Below are positions 35,775-44,347 of a DNA stretch of 64,000 nt, one piece after another. This stretch comes from Chryseobacterium sp. G0186. GTDB taxonomy: Bacteria > Bacteroidota > Bacteroidia > Flavobacteriales > Weeksellaceae. The stretch spans positions 2,046,001 to 2,110,000 of the forward strand of contig NZ_CP033918.1 in NCBI RefSeq assembly GCF_003815675.1. Reading direction: 5' to 3'. Both the position numbers and the translations under genes were made by a program. Under the pieces are notes generated by a model. It was not told the DNA's origin. It searched no databases and saw only the letters and a program-made list of their open reading frames with translations. Each line of letters opens with the position of its first letter. Positions within the stretch are counted from its first letter, which is position 1.

Positions 35775-35823
35775 TTGATAGTTGATAGTTGATAGTTGAT
35801 AGTTGATAGTTGATAGTTGATAG
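35775..35823. repeat. Tandem heptamer repeat TTGATAG x7
   Basis: Seven perfect copies of TTGATAG are followed by a partial TTG. On the transcribed strand the unit reads CTATCAA. The array fills nearly all of the leader between the -7 element (35827-35834) and the ATG at 35771, so the ribosome-binding region is made of repeat. The unit length is seven, so copy-number change shifts leader length but not a reading frame. Confidence 0.95.
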
Positions 35824-35826
35824 TTG

Positions 35827-35834
35827 CAAAGTTA
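35827..35834 (-). promoter_or_regulatory. -7 element of the thioredoxin-reductase-like gene
   Basis: The minus strand reads TAACTTTG, matching TAnnTTTG. A TTG (-33 element) lies at 35853-35855 with 18 bases between, a good Bacteroidota promoter. Confidence 0.7.
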
Positions 35835-35851
35835 AAATAAATTTCAATAAA

Positions 35852-35864
35852 GCAACATTGTTGC
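35852..35864. promoter_or_regulatory. Palindrome over the -33 element, possible operator
   Basis: GCAACATTGTTGC is a perfect 13-base palindrome with one central base. It contains the -33 TTG of the flavoprotein promoter, a position where a bound repressor would block transcription. The regulator is not identified. Confidence 0.5.
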
Positions 35865-36022
35865 GTTATTTTGTTTTAAAAAAATTTACCTTACCTAGAG
35901 AGTTTATGCTGAGCTTAGAACTTCAAATGTCAATCAGTCTTGAAGAGTATTTGTTTTGTAAATAAGTTGTATACAGCTTACAAAAGTTTAAGCGTAGGGA
36001 TTATAAGAACTTTATGTTTAGT

Positions 36023-37567
36023 TTAGTAGTTTTCGTAATCATCTGTATATTCTTTTTTATCTTCGTTAATTTCATCCTGAATTCTTTTTCTTATATCAAG
36101 TTTAGCTCCTTGAAAACTAAAAATCATAGTTCCTTTCTCCCGTGCAAATGGATTGGTGATAGAACCTACAAGTTGAGAAGTATGAAAGTAAGGACCGGTT
36201 TCCTTAAGCTCACGTTCTTCTTCTGAATATTCTTTAACCCGAATAAGGTTTTCATATTTTTCACTCAAATCAAACCAGTTAATGTAATCTGCATTGAACG
36301 ATACCGCTCTCACTCCTTTTCTTGAATAATAATTAATAGCACCTGCCTGCCCATAATTATCACACAAAACCAAGGTATGTCCGTCTTGGGACAACACAGC
36401 ATATTGTTGATCTACTTTTTGAGCCAGTTCTTTCCAGCCCTGCATATCCGCAAAATCCTGAGGTAAGGAATGTTCTTTTCCATCTTCCCAACGAAGCAGT
36501 CCTAATTTCTTATAATCCTCCTGATGGGTTACAATATATTCCGAACTTTTATTGGGAAAGGCTACATTATATAACGGAATAAATAGCAGTACCGGGATGA
36601 GTATAAGAATGGGTTTTAGAAATCTCTGCCATTCTTTATTCAGAAAATAACCCAGAAATACGGAACCAAATGCTATATAAACCGGATATAGACCTATTGC
36701 ATAATAATCTTTCGCCTTGAGGAATAAAAATAATGCTATGGTAATGATATAACTCCAGAAAAACAGTTTGAACTTCCCAAAGGGTTTATAAAATAGCAAT
36801 GCACACCAACCGGCAATAATGACGATAATAGAACCTACAAAGAATAAAATTTGAGATTTAAGAAAGTCCATCCTGTTCACATTCACCAATTGTCTTTCTG
36901 AAAGTTCTTTCATATGATGAATGACAGGAAACTTGTTCTGGTACTGCCACAGTAGATTAGGAAAAACGATGATTAGTACAAGCAGTCCCGCCCAGTAAAG
37001 ATGGGGCTGGATAAAGATCTTTCTTTGTTTTGTCAGGAATATTGCAGGAATAAGCCCTAAGACTGAGAAAGCAATATTGTACTTATTTAAAACACCTATT
37101 CCGAAAGCTAGTGCACCTATATATAACCATTTTACTTTTTCTGAATTAATATATTTCATCAGTGTATAATAAAGAAATGTCCACAAAAGAATCTCCAGGG
37201 ATGTTGGCTGAAACAGCATATTTACACGAAGAAGTACTGAAAGCAGAATTCCCAGTGAAGCGAGAACCTTTGCGAAAAGATTCCCATTTAATTCTTCAAT
37301 AATCTTCCAGACAACAGCTATAGTCAATGCACCAAATAGTGTGGGAAAAAATTTTACCCAAAATATAGAATCACCCAGCACTTTAATCAACCAGGCTAAT
37401 AATGAATTCACAGGTGGAACAGAAAGATATCCCCAAGCCAAATGATTTGCCTGATCCAAATGCAGATATTCGTCTCTATGCAATTCATATTCCGGACTTA
37501 TTAATGAATATTGAAGAACAAATTTAACGATGATGAAAAGAAACAAAATCAGATAGTTTTTCTTCAT
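36023..37567 (-). CDS. GT39-family (ArnT/PMT-like) membrane glycosyltransferase
   Basis: The 514-residue protein has about eleven hydrophobic helices in the first 350 residues and a soluble C-terminal part. The first loop EYELHRDEYLHLDQANHLAWGY carries the acidic Asp-Glu motif of GT-C enzymes of the PMT/ArnT group, and VPPVNSLLAWL follows. These enzymes move a sugar from a polyprenyl-phosphate carrier to a lipid or protein on the outer face of the inner membrane. The acceptor (lipid A, protein or other) is unknown. It is separated from the efflux operon by a terminator. Confidence 0.85.
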   Translation of the reverse strand: MKKNYLILFLFIIVKFVLQYSLISPEYELHRDEYLHLDQANHLAWGYLSVPPVNSLLAWLIKVLGDSIFWVKFFPTLFGALTIAVVWKIIEELNGNLFAKVLASLGILLSVLLRVNMLFQPTSLEILLWTFLYYTLMKYINSEKVKWLYIGALAFGIGVLNKYNIAFSVLGLIPAIFLTKQRKIFIQPHLYWAGLLVLIIVFPNLLWQYQNKFPVIHHMKELSERQLVNVNRMDFLKSQILFFVGSIIVIIAGWCALLFYKPFGKFKLFFWSYIITIALFLFLKAKDYYAIGLYPVYIAFGSVFLGYFLNKEWQRFLKPILILIPVLLFIPLYNVAFPNKSSEYIVTHQEDYKKLGLLRWEDGKEHSLPQDFADMQGWKELAQKVDQQYAVLSQDGHTLVLCDNYGQAGAINYYSRKGVRAVSFNADYINWFDLSEKYENLIRVKEYSEEERELKETGPYFHTSQLVGSITNPFAREKGTMIFSFQGAKLDIRKRIQDEINEDKKEYTDDYENY

Positions 37568-37631
37568 AGGAAGTAGTTTTAATAAAAATAAGACATTTTA
37601 GGGTCTTGATTTATTACATTTTTAAATTTTT

Positions 37632-37669
37632 TTTAGAACCACCCCGTCAAAAATTCTAAGAATTTTTGC
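37632..37669 (-). repeat. Dispersed hairpin element, copy 1
   Basis: The element is a 9-bp hairpin (CAAAAATTC / GAATTTTTG, 37648-37668) followed on the minus strand by a conserved tail ACGGGGTGGTTCTAAA. A second copy lies at 60486-60523 with 33 of 38 bases identical by my alignment. Both are intergenic and lie on the transcript-sense strand downstream of genes. Confidence 0.7.
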
Positions 37670-37757
37670 CACCGCTCAAAGGATCAGAATTTTTACACAC
37701 TCAACCGGAATATTCTGCTTTGTGGCTTTGGTCTTACTACACTTTGGTCTTGGTTCA

Positions 37758-37789
37758 TAAAAAATCCCGAAGAAAAATTTCTTCGGGAT
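37758..37789 (-). terminator. Terminator of the efflux operon
   Basis: The 12-bp stem ATCCCGAAGAAA / TTTCTTCGGGAT (37764-37775 / 37778-37789) is followed on the minus strand by a T run. It lies 32 bases after the adaptor gene stop. Confidence 0.92.
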
Positions 37790-37821
37790 CTAACAGTTAA
37801 ATAGTTTATACTCTCAGTTTA

Positions 37822-39033
37822 TTATTTTGTCTTTGATTTTTCCTTCAACTCTTCTTTGTCTTTATCAGACGGGTTCCATACTTTCACTTCGGAATCCTTG
37901 GTAATACTTGATCCTGGAAGAATCTGAACATTGATTCCATCGCTGGCACCCAGTTTTACATACACCTTTTTAAATTTCCCATCTTTTTGCTTTGCTTCTA
38001 CAAAAGGAACATCTTTTCCTTGTTTCTTTTCATACTGAACTAAAGATTCATCCAGTAATAAAGCATTTTTCTGAGAGCTTAGTACAATTTCCCCGTTTGC
38101 AGAGAACCCTGCTCTGATATATTCGTTATTAGGGTTATCTACATTTCCTTCTACCGGAAATTTAATGGTCCCTAAATTATCTTTTCCCTTAGGAGCAATC
38201 ATCGTCAGTTTTCCTGGGAACGTTTTATTTTGTAATGCACCGATTACAATATTCATATCCATTCCCTGACTTAATTTTCCAGCTTGTGCTTCATCAATTT
38301 CTCCTTTAAAGATCAAAGAATTCAAGTCTGCTACGGAACATATTGTAGTACCGGCATTGAAGTTATTCGCTTCAATTACCTGGCTCCCTACTTTCACAGG
38401 TACCTCAAGAACGGTTCCTGAAGCCTTGGAACGGATTTGAGTAGTAGCCAACCCCTGGCCCTGAAGTTCCGGAGTGGCTCCCGTCTTGGCAATCTGTAAT
38501 CTTTTTTGCGCTGTATTCAATTGTTGTTGCGCATTTTTAAGAGATTGCTGCTGAGAATACAACTGTTGCTGGGAGTTAAGATATTCCTGTCTGGAAGCTA
38601 CTCCTTGCTTGTAAAGTTTATCCTGCATTTCAAACTGCTTCTGCATATTGCCAACATTCAGCTGGGAATTCTGAATCTGAAGCTGGGCATTCTGAACTTC
38701 TTGCTGAGCCGCATTCACTTCAGAAATACTTGGTACAATTCTTACCGTAGCAATCAACTGACCTACCTCTACCTTATCTCCTTCTTTCACTAAGATTTTA
38801 TCGATAATCCCCGTAATATTGGGTTTAATTTCAATTTCTTCCTTTGGAACAATTTTTCCGGTAGCCATCACCTTATCATCCATGTTTTGAACGGTAGGCT
38901 TACGGGTAAGGAAAGATTCGCTTTCTTTAGAATTCGACTTTACTAAATAGCCAAGCCCTGAGAACAATGCCACTGCAAATAAAAGCCCCAACACTATATA
39001 AATGGCTTTTTTCCAAGTGAATTTCTTTTTCAT
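37822..39033 (-). CDS. MacA/HlyD-type periplasmic adaptor subunit of an efflux system
   Basis: The 403-residue protein has an N-terminal membrane anchor (about residues 9-30). VMATGKIVPKEEIEIKPNITG and VKEGDKVEVGQLIATV form the first half of the lipoyl-like domain. A long Gln-rich coiled-coil hairpin spans about 105-180, the second lipoyl half has TQIRSKASGTVLEVPVKVGSQV, and beta-barrel and membrane-proximal domains follow. It is the last gene of a run with two MacB-like permeases and an ATPase, as in MacAB-type export. An outer-membrane TolC-like partner is not in this window. Confidence 0.9.
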   Translation of the reverse strand: MKKKFTWKKAIYIVLGLLFAVALFSGLGYLVKSNSKESESFLTRKPTVQNMDDKVMATGKIVPKEEIEIKPNITGIIDKILVKEGDKVEVGQLIATVRIVPSISEVNAAQQEVQNAQLQIQNSQLNVGNMQKQFEMQDKLYKQGVASRQEYLNSQQQLYSQQQSLKNAQQQLNTAQKRLQIAKTGATPELQGQGLATTQIRSKASGTVLEVPVKVGSQVIEANNFNAGTTICSVADLNSLIFKGEIDEAQAGKLSQGMDMNIVIGALQNKTFPGKLTMIAPKGKDNLGTIKFPVEGNVDNPNNEYIRAGFSANGEIVLSSQKNALLLDESLVQYEKKQGKDVPFVEAKQKDGKFKKVYVKLGASDGINVQILPGSSITKDSEVKVWNPSDKDKEELKEKSKTK

Positions 39034-39139
39034 ATGTATAGTTTATTTTTTATTACAAGATTGAATGGTTTAAAAATTAAATGATTGTTCCAACATCATG
39101 ATGATCTATCATTTATATTCTCAAATTATTTTTTATTAA

Positions 39140-40411
39140 TTACTCTGTTCTTAATGCTTCAATAGGTCTAATCTTAACAGCTCTCTGTGCCGGAATCATA
39201 CCGATAATCAATCCTAAAATCACCATTACAGCCATGGCGGCAAATACATTTCCATAGTTTACTGTTGGATTATAGAAAGGAAATGCATCCTGACCCTGTG
39301 TGACTGCATTGAGAATCATGAGGACAAAAATCCCAAAGAGGAATCCCAATAATCCTGAGGAGAGCGTAATCACAACACTTTCTAACAGTATCTGATTTCT
39401 TACTTCTGCCGGTTTTGCTCCTAATGCTCTTCTGATCCCGATTTCCTTCGTTCTTTCTTTCACCGTAATCAGCAGGATATTGGAGATCGCAATGACTCCT
39501 GCAAGAATCGTCAGTGTTCCAACGATGATTGTCAGAAGCTGCATTCCGGTAAGGAAACCTGTCAATTTTTTAAATTCCTTTCCAAGGTTGAAGCTTCCAA
39601 ATGCATTGGTATCTTCCGGAGAAACCTTATTTTTAGTTTTTAACACCTGCTTTACTTCTTCTTCCACTGTGTTCACATTGGCATTAGGCTTACTTACAAT
39701 CGCAAACATGTCAATCTGATCTCCTGCATTATACATTTTCGTGTAGGTGGAGAGTGGAATAAAAGCAGTTTGGTCATTCTCAAAACCGCCTCCTTTTTTC
39801 ACTCTGAAAACCCCAATAACATTGAAGAATAATCCTTTTATATTGATGGATTTTCCTATTGGATTTTCTTTTTTCTTGGAATCAAAAAAGTTCTTGTAAA
39901 TTTCTTCTCCGATGACCACTACATTTTTATTTCCCGAAACATCTGCATCATTGATGTAGCGTCCGAAAATCAGTTTTTTCTCTGAAATTTTATTTCCCAC
40001 AGAATAATCTCCCGTAAGAGAATAGGTTGCGCTTTTCCCGTTTCTGGACATTGATTCTCCAGGGGTTCCGGTGAAGCTTCCTCTTGCATTCTGAGGTGAT
40101 ATATAATCTACAGCAGTTACTTTTCTTTTTAGCATTTCCATATCGGAGAGATTCAGATGAACTTCTCTTCCCTTAGGAAATCCCTCATAAGGAATAGAGG
40201 TTTTCTGTGCCCATAGGAAAATGGAATTGGTAGCAAAGCCGGAAAACAATTTATCAAAGCCATTTTCCATTCCCTTTGCTGCCCCAAGAAGGCTCACATA
40301 CAAAAACATCCCCCATCCTACTCCAATCATGGTAAGAAATGTACGGAGCTTATTATTCTTCAATGAATAATAGATCTCCTGCCAAGTATCTTTTTTAAAT
40401 ATGATGTTCAC
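39140..40411 (-). CDS. MacB-like ABC transporter permease (1)
   Basis: The 423-residue protein has one N-terminal helix (about 18-44), a large periplasmic MacB_PCD domain (residues about 45-270, including GRYINDADVSGNKNVVVIGE and KSINIKGLFFNVIGV) and a C-terminal FtsX domain with three helices. The FtsX part carries LITVKERTKEIGIRRALGAKP and ends RAVKIRPIEALRTE. It lacks its own ATPase domain and would form a heteromer with the second permease and the LolD-like ATPase. These exporters act by mechanotransmission from the periplasm. The substrate is unknown. Confidence 0.9.
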   Translation of the reverse strand: MNIIFKKDTWQEIYYSLKNNKLRTFLTMIGVGWGMFLYVSLLGAAKGMENGFDKLFSGFATNSIFLWAQKTSIPYEGFPKGREVHLNLSDMEMLKRKVTAVDYISPQNARGSFTGTPGESMSRNGKSATYSLTGDYSVGNKISEKKLIFGRYINDADVSGNKNVVVIGEEIYKNFFDSKKKENPIGKSINIKGLFFNVIGVFRVKKGGGFENDQTAFIPLSTYTKMYNAGDQIDMFAIVSKPNANVNTVEEEVKQVLKTKNKVSPEDTNAFGSFNLGKEFKKLTGFLTGMQLLTIIVGTLTILAGVIAISNILLITVKERTKEIGIRRALGAKPAEVRNQILLESVVITLSSGLLGFLFGIFVLMILNAVTQGQDAFPFYNPTVNYGNVFAAMAVMVILGLIIGMIPAQRAVKIRPIEALRTE

Positions 40412-40482
40412 TTCTTTCTAATTATAAATTATAAACTATGAGTGATGAATTACTCATTTAATTTTTCTTTCCTTTCAATCTA

Positions 40483-41712
40483 TTATTCTGTTCTCAAAGC
40501 TTCAATCGGTTTAATCCTTGAGGCTCTGTACGCCGGAACAAACCCTGCAATCAGACCGGAGAAAATCAATGCAATAAATGCCATAACTATTGTTCCCCAT
40601 CCTACACTCGGGCTTTTTATAAAAAACTCTTCCAGACTGTCTCCCAGCAGATTTAAGGTTAAAACACCTATTCCTACTCCTACAAATCCTGAAACTACCG
40701 TAATGACAACACTTTCCTGAACAATAAGAGCCACAATTCCTCCTGGTTTTGCCCCAATGGCTTTACGCACTCCTATTTCCTTAGTTCTTTCCTTTACGAT
40801 ATACACCATGATATTACTTATCCCGATAATTCCTGCCAATAAAGTTCCCATACCGATAAATCCAACAATCGCTGTAAGAACAGCCATAAAGGTGAATGTA
40901 TCGTTCATATTCTTGGCATTGTTCCAGATACGAACTCCGTTTTCATCATCAGGAGAAACACTTTTTCTGGATTTCAATTTATCCTTTAATTCATCACCGT
41001 ATTTGATGGCCTCCTGCGGAGTAAGTTTATCACTGTAGGAGATATAGGCTATATTCACAGTATCGGACCCTTTTTTCATCTGCTGCAAGGTTGTAATGGG
41101 AACCGTAATATGTCTTTCATCCCAGTCTCCTCCATCATCAGAAAACACCCCGATAATTTTAAACATTGTTCCATTGATGTCCAAATCCTTTCCTACAGGG
41201 CTTCCATTTTTAATCAAATCCCTCTGCACCATTCTACCAATGACAGCTACATTTTGCTTCCCCTCCAGATCTCTTGGGGTAATATAGCGACCATCCATTA
41301 TCTTCCTGTTTTCAATCACCTGCTCACCCGGCTCGGCACCGTGTATCTGATAGGTTCCGCTTTCTTTCGCGTACTTTACCATTAAGCTGGCATTATACCT
41401 TGGACTGGAAGCACCTACATTCTTCTTCTCTGCGTTGATCAGAAAGTCATAATCGTCGTTATTCATGGTAACGTTTCGTTCAGACTGCAATCCTTTATAG
41501 GCTAAAGTGGTCTTTCCTGTGGAAATGGTGATCAGGTTTTTGGCATCTCCGGAAAACCCTTCTGAAAAGGCATTTTGAAGTCCTGTTCCAATTCCGAACA
41601 GCACAATAAAGATAAACAATCCCAAAGCTACCGTAAACCCTGAAAGTACCGTCCGAAGTACATTACTACGGATAGAACTGAATATTTCCTGCCAACGATC
41701 TAGGTCAAACAT
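40483..41712 (-). CDS. MacB-like ABC transporter permease (2)
   Basis: The 409-residue paralogue of the neighbouring permease has the same layout: an N-terminal helix (VLSGFTVALGLFIFIVLFGI), a MacB_PCD domain with GRYITPRDLEGKQNVAVIGR and DLDINGTMFKIIGVF, and an FtsX domain with YIVKERTKEIGVRKAIGAKP and the terminal PIEALRTE. Two different permeases in tandem suggest a heterodimer. The 70 bases between the two permease genes hold no terminator. Confidence 0.9.
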   Translation of the reverse strand: MFDLDRWQEIFSSIRSNVLRTVLSGFTVALGLFIFIVLFGIGTGLQNAFSEGFSGDAKNLITISTGKTTLAYKGLQSERNVTMNNDDYDFLINAEKKNVGASSPRYNASLMVKYAKESGTYQIHGAEPGEQVIENRKIMDGRYITPRDLEGKQNVAVIGRMVQRDLIKNGSPVGKDLDINGTMFKIIGVFSDDGGDWDERHITVPITTLQQMKKGSDTVNIAYISYSDKLTPQEAIKYGDELKDKLKSRKSVSPDDENGVRIWNNAKNMNDTFTFMAVLTAIVGFIGMGTLLAGIIGISNIMVYIVKERTKEIGVRKAIGAKPGGIVALIVQESVVITVVSGFVGVGIGVLTLNLLGDSLEEFFIKSPSVGWGTIVMAFIALIFSGLIAGFVPAYRASRIKPIEALRTE

Positions 41713-41800
41713 TTTTTATTGATATTAAAAGATTGAAAAAATTGATCAGCAAATCTGCTTGTCGCCTAGTGCCTTTCAATTTTCAAATTCTCAAATTAAC

Positions 41801-42490
41801 TTATAATACGATCTGCTTAATAAACTCATCACTTTCAATGACCCCATCTTTAAGCACTACATTTCTTTTGGTCTGTGCAGCTACATCAGGTTCGTGGGTT
41901 ACAACAATAATGGTTTTTCCCTCATTGTTAATATCCTGAAGAAGCTTCATGATATCGTGTGTTGTTTTTGAATCTAATGCACCGGTAGGTTCATCGGCTA
42001 ATACCACCTTTGGATTTGTAATCAAAGCTCTTGCAATAGCAACCCTTTGCTTCTGCCCTCCTGAAAGCTCACTTGGAAGGTGACCTGCCCACTGTGCCAA
42101 GCCTACTTTCTCCAGATATTCCAATGCTCTCTGATTACGTTCTTTTCTGGGTACATTTTGATAGTATAATGGAAGAGCAACATTTTCCAGGGCTGTTTTA
42201 TAGTTGATCAGGTTGAAAGACTGAAAAATAAATCCTAAAAATTTACTTCTGTATTCCGCTGCCTTCACCTCAGATAAATGCTCAATGGGCACTCCATCAA
42301 GCTCATAAGTTCCTGAATCTTTTTCGTCCAGAATACCAATAATATTAAGAAGTGTAGATTTTCCCGAACCGGAACTTCCCATAATGGAAACAAACTCGCC
42401 CTCTGAAATATTCAGATTGATCCCTTTAAGAACATGGAGCTTACTTTTCCCCGTATCGTATGATTTATTTAAATCCTGAATTACTAACAT
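41801..42490 (-). CDS. LolD/MacB-type ABC transporter ATP-binding protein
   Basis: The 229-residue ATPase has Walker A GSSGSGKST, Q-loop FIFQSFNLI, signature LSGGQKQRVAIARAL, Walker B VVLADEPTGALD and the switch His in VVTHEP. IMGSSGSGKSTLLNIIG and DEPTGALDSKT are typical of the MacB/LolD (o228) family. It is the first gene of the four-gene unit ATPase, permease, permease, adaptor. No TAnnTTTG match was found right before it, so its promoter lies undefined in the 425-base divergent region shared with nrdB. Confidence 0.93.
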   Translation of the reverse strand: MLVIQDLNKSYDTGKSKLHVLKGINLNISEGEFVSIMGSSGSGKSTLLNIIGILDEKDSGTYELDGVPIEHLSEVKAAEYRSKFLGFIFQSFNLINYKTALENVALPLYYQNVPRKERNQRALEYLEKVGLAQWAGHLPSELSGGQKQRVAIARALITNPKVVLADEPTGALDSKTTHDIMKLLQDINNEGKTIIVVTHEPDVAAQTKRNVVLKDGVIESDEFIKQIVL

Positions 42491-42915
42491 TAAGTGATGT
42501 ATGTTTTATACCCAATAAGTAGATGATATTTTCAAATTGTTACAAGAATGAAAATTTATTCAAATATTTTTTTGTTTAACATTTTAAACCTTTATTTAAA
42601 GCACTTTATAAAAAATCGTTTAACCGTAACTTAAGTTTTCCATCTATTTACCCCCAGTATCCCTGTCTAAGCTATTATTCGTGCCCGTTTCATGTAAATG
42701 TGGAAAACTTTTACAACTAAAAGTCAGCCTATTAGTATTTACCTCTTTCAAAATCAGTTCTTTTTTTCGAACTTTGTATTTAGTTCTTTACAAGAAATAT
42801 TGATTTGCCACCGTGAATAAGTTTTATTCACAACCTGCAGAAAAACAAAAAGTTAGGTATTTCCGGAACGTTATCCACAGAGATCTAAATTATTTAAATT
42901 ATAAAGATATTTAAT
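42491..42915. promoter_or_regulatory. Divergent intergenic region with a DnaA-box cluster
   Basis: No gene was seen. It separates the efflux operon from nrdB and contains TTATCCACA (42871-42879), TTATTCACA (42824-42832) and its inverted near-copy CGTGAATAA (42812-42820). The last two form the perfect inverted repeat GTGAATAA-GTT-TTATTCAC. A further TGTGGAAAA lies at 42699-42707. All fit or nearly fit the DnaA-box consensus TTWTNCACA on one strand or the other. A 36-base A/T-rich stretch follows the last box up to the nrdB start. No NrdR box was recognised. Confidence 0.6.
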
Positions 42916-43890
42916 ATGGGAATTTTTGATAAAAGAGTAAGTTATAAGCCATTTGAATACCCGGAGGTTCTTCAATTTGTAGAGGCAATCAACAAATCGT
43001 TCTGGGTACATTCGGAAGTGGACTTTACTGCAGATGTTCAGGATTTTCATTCGCAGTTGGAACCACATGAAAAGCATGCTGTGAAAAATGCGCTTCTCGC
43101 CATTGCACAGATCGAGGTGTCTGTAAAGACATTCTGGGGAAACCTATACAACCACATGCCAAAACCTGAATTGAATGGTTTGGGAGCTACTTTTGCAGAA
43201 TGTGAATTCCGTCATTCTGAAGCTTATTCCCGTTTATTGGAAGTGTTAGGATATAATGAAGAATTTTCGAATGTAATAGAAATTCCTGCTGTAAAAAAGA
43301 GAATTGATTTCTTATCAAACGTTCTTAAGCACGCCAATTCTACAACACCAAAAGAATACGTTTCTTCTCTCTTATTATTCAGTATCCTTATTGAAAATGT
43401 ATCGCTTTTCTCACAATTTGCGATTATTCTGTCTTTCACAAGATTCAAAGGATATATGAAGAATGTTTCCAATATCATTGCATGGACTTCTGTAGATGAA
43501 CAGATTCACGCTAATGCAGGAATTTATCTGATCAACAAAATCCGTGAAGAGCAACCTGATCTATTGACAGATTCAGATATTGAAGATATCTACACCTTGG
43601 TAGATCAATCTATAGAACTGGAAGGAGAAATCCTAGACTGGATTTTTGAACTTGGAGAATTAAGTGTTTTCTCAAGAGAAGATCTACTGAACTTTATGAA
43701 ATACCGTGTTGATGACAGTTTAAAGAAAATTAACATGGAAACCCGTTATAACGTTTCTCCGGAACAATACCGTCCTATGAAATGGTTTGAAGAAGAGGTT
43801 TTTGCCAACTCTATGGATGATTTCTTTGCCAAAAGACCGGTAGACTACACGAAACATGATAAGAGTATTACAGCAAACGATTTGTTTTAA
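42916..43890 (+). CDS. nrdB: Class I ribonucleotide reductase beta subunit, class Id-like
   Basis: The 324-residue radical-generating subunit supplies the metal ligands Glu67, Glu97, His100 (in ECEFRHSEAY), Glu160, Glu195 and His198 (EQIHAN), with Tyr104 four residues after His100. This matches the numbering I recall for the F. johnsoniae NrdB, a class Id enzyme with a dimanganese cofactor activated by superoxide. No N-terminal ATP-cone is fused. The subunit makes the radical for dNTP synthesis with NrdA, encoded two genes downstream. The upstream region is rich in DnaA boxes. Confidence 0.93.
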   Translation: MGIFDKRVSYKPFEYPEVLQFVEAINKSFWVHSEVDFTADVQDFHSQLEPHEKHAVKNALLAIAQIEVSVKTFWGNLYNHMPKPELNGLGATFAECEFRHSEAYSRLLEVLGYNEEFSNVIEIPAVKKRIDFLSNVLKHANSTTPKEYVSSLLLFSILIENVSLFSQFAIILSFTRFKGYMKNVSNIIAWTSVDEQIHANAGIYLINKIREEQPDLLTDSDIEDIYTLVDQSIELEGEILDWIFELGELSVFSREDLLNFMKYRVDDSLKKINMETRYNVSPEQYRPMKWFEEEVFANSMDDFFAKRPVDYTKHDKSITANDLF

Positions 43891-43896
43891 GGTAAA

Positions 43897-43917
43897 GGCG
43901 CGAGCGAAGCGAGCGTC
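43897..43917. repeat. GC-rich direct repeat after nrdB
   Basis: Two copies of GCGAGCG (43900-43906 and 43909-43915) are joined by AA in an otherwise A/T-rich gap, seven bases after the nrdB stop. The composition is unlike its surroundings, and it may be a dispersed intergenic repeat. Confidence 0.5.
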
Positions 43918-44000
43918 AAAGCAGACTGTATTAGGATTACTCTATCCATAATACATTAAAAATAAAATCACAGTTGACTTAATAAGCACAAATATAAAAG

Positions 44001-44291
44001 ATGATTAATGTAATTGTAAGCTACACCGTAAACCCTGAATTTGTTCCTACAAATAAAGCCAATGTTCAAAAGTTTTTGGAGGATTTTAAAAACCTGGATC
44101 AATCAAAATTTGAATATAAGGTGTATGTAAAGGAAGATGGTGTTACCTTTGTGCATTATTCTAACTACATCAATGAAGAAATTCAACATGATGTTTTGAA
44201 TGTACCATCTTTTAAAGAATTTCAAAAATTAAGAGATGAAAGTGGACTGAACGGTTCCCACAAAGTAGAATTTTTACAATCAATAATATAA
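44001..44291 (+). CDS. Small ABM-like (antibiotic biosynthesis monooxygenase fold) protein
   Basis: The 96-residue protein (VIVSYTVNPEFVPTNKANVQKFLEDFKNL, then FEYKVYVKEDGVTFVHYSNY and PSFKEFQKLRDESGL) has the size and strand-helix pattern of the dimeric ferredoxin-like ABM or quinol-monooxygenase-like proteins. Enzyme activity is not implied. It lies between nrdB and nrdA, 110 bases after the first and 56 bases before the second, with no terminator seen, so it is probably co-transcribed with the reductase. The link is unexplained. Confidence 0.65.
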   Translation: MINVIVSYTVNPEFVPTNKANVQKFLEDFKNLDQSKFEYKVYVKEDGVTFVHYSNYINEEIQHDVLNVPSFKEFQKLRDESGLNGSHKVEFLQSII

Positions 44292-44347
44292 AAAATACAA
44301 AATTCCGGAGTGATTATCTCATTTCGGAATTCGAAAATATAACATCT

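Noticed and set aside
35775..35823. CRISPR-like array
   Set aside because: The units are seven bases with no spacers; this is a simple tandem repeat.
40442..41385. Plus-strand frames over the MacB-like permease gene
   Set aside because: The permease frame has full MacB_PCD and FtsX motifs; the opposite frames have none.
42491..42915. Possible chromosomal origin of replication
   Set aside because: DnaA boxes and an A/T-rich tract are present, but dnaA, dnaN and other usual markers are absent and GC skew cannot be computed here. I kept it as a DnaA-site cluster only.
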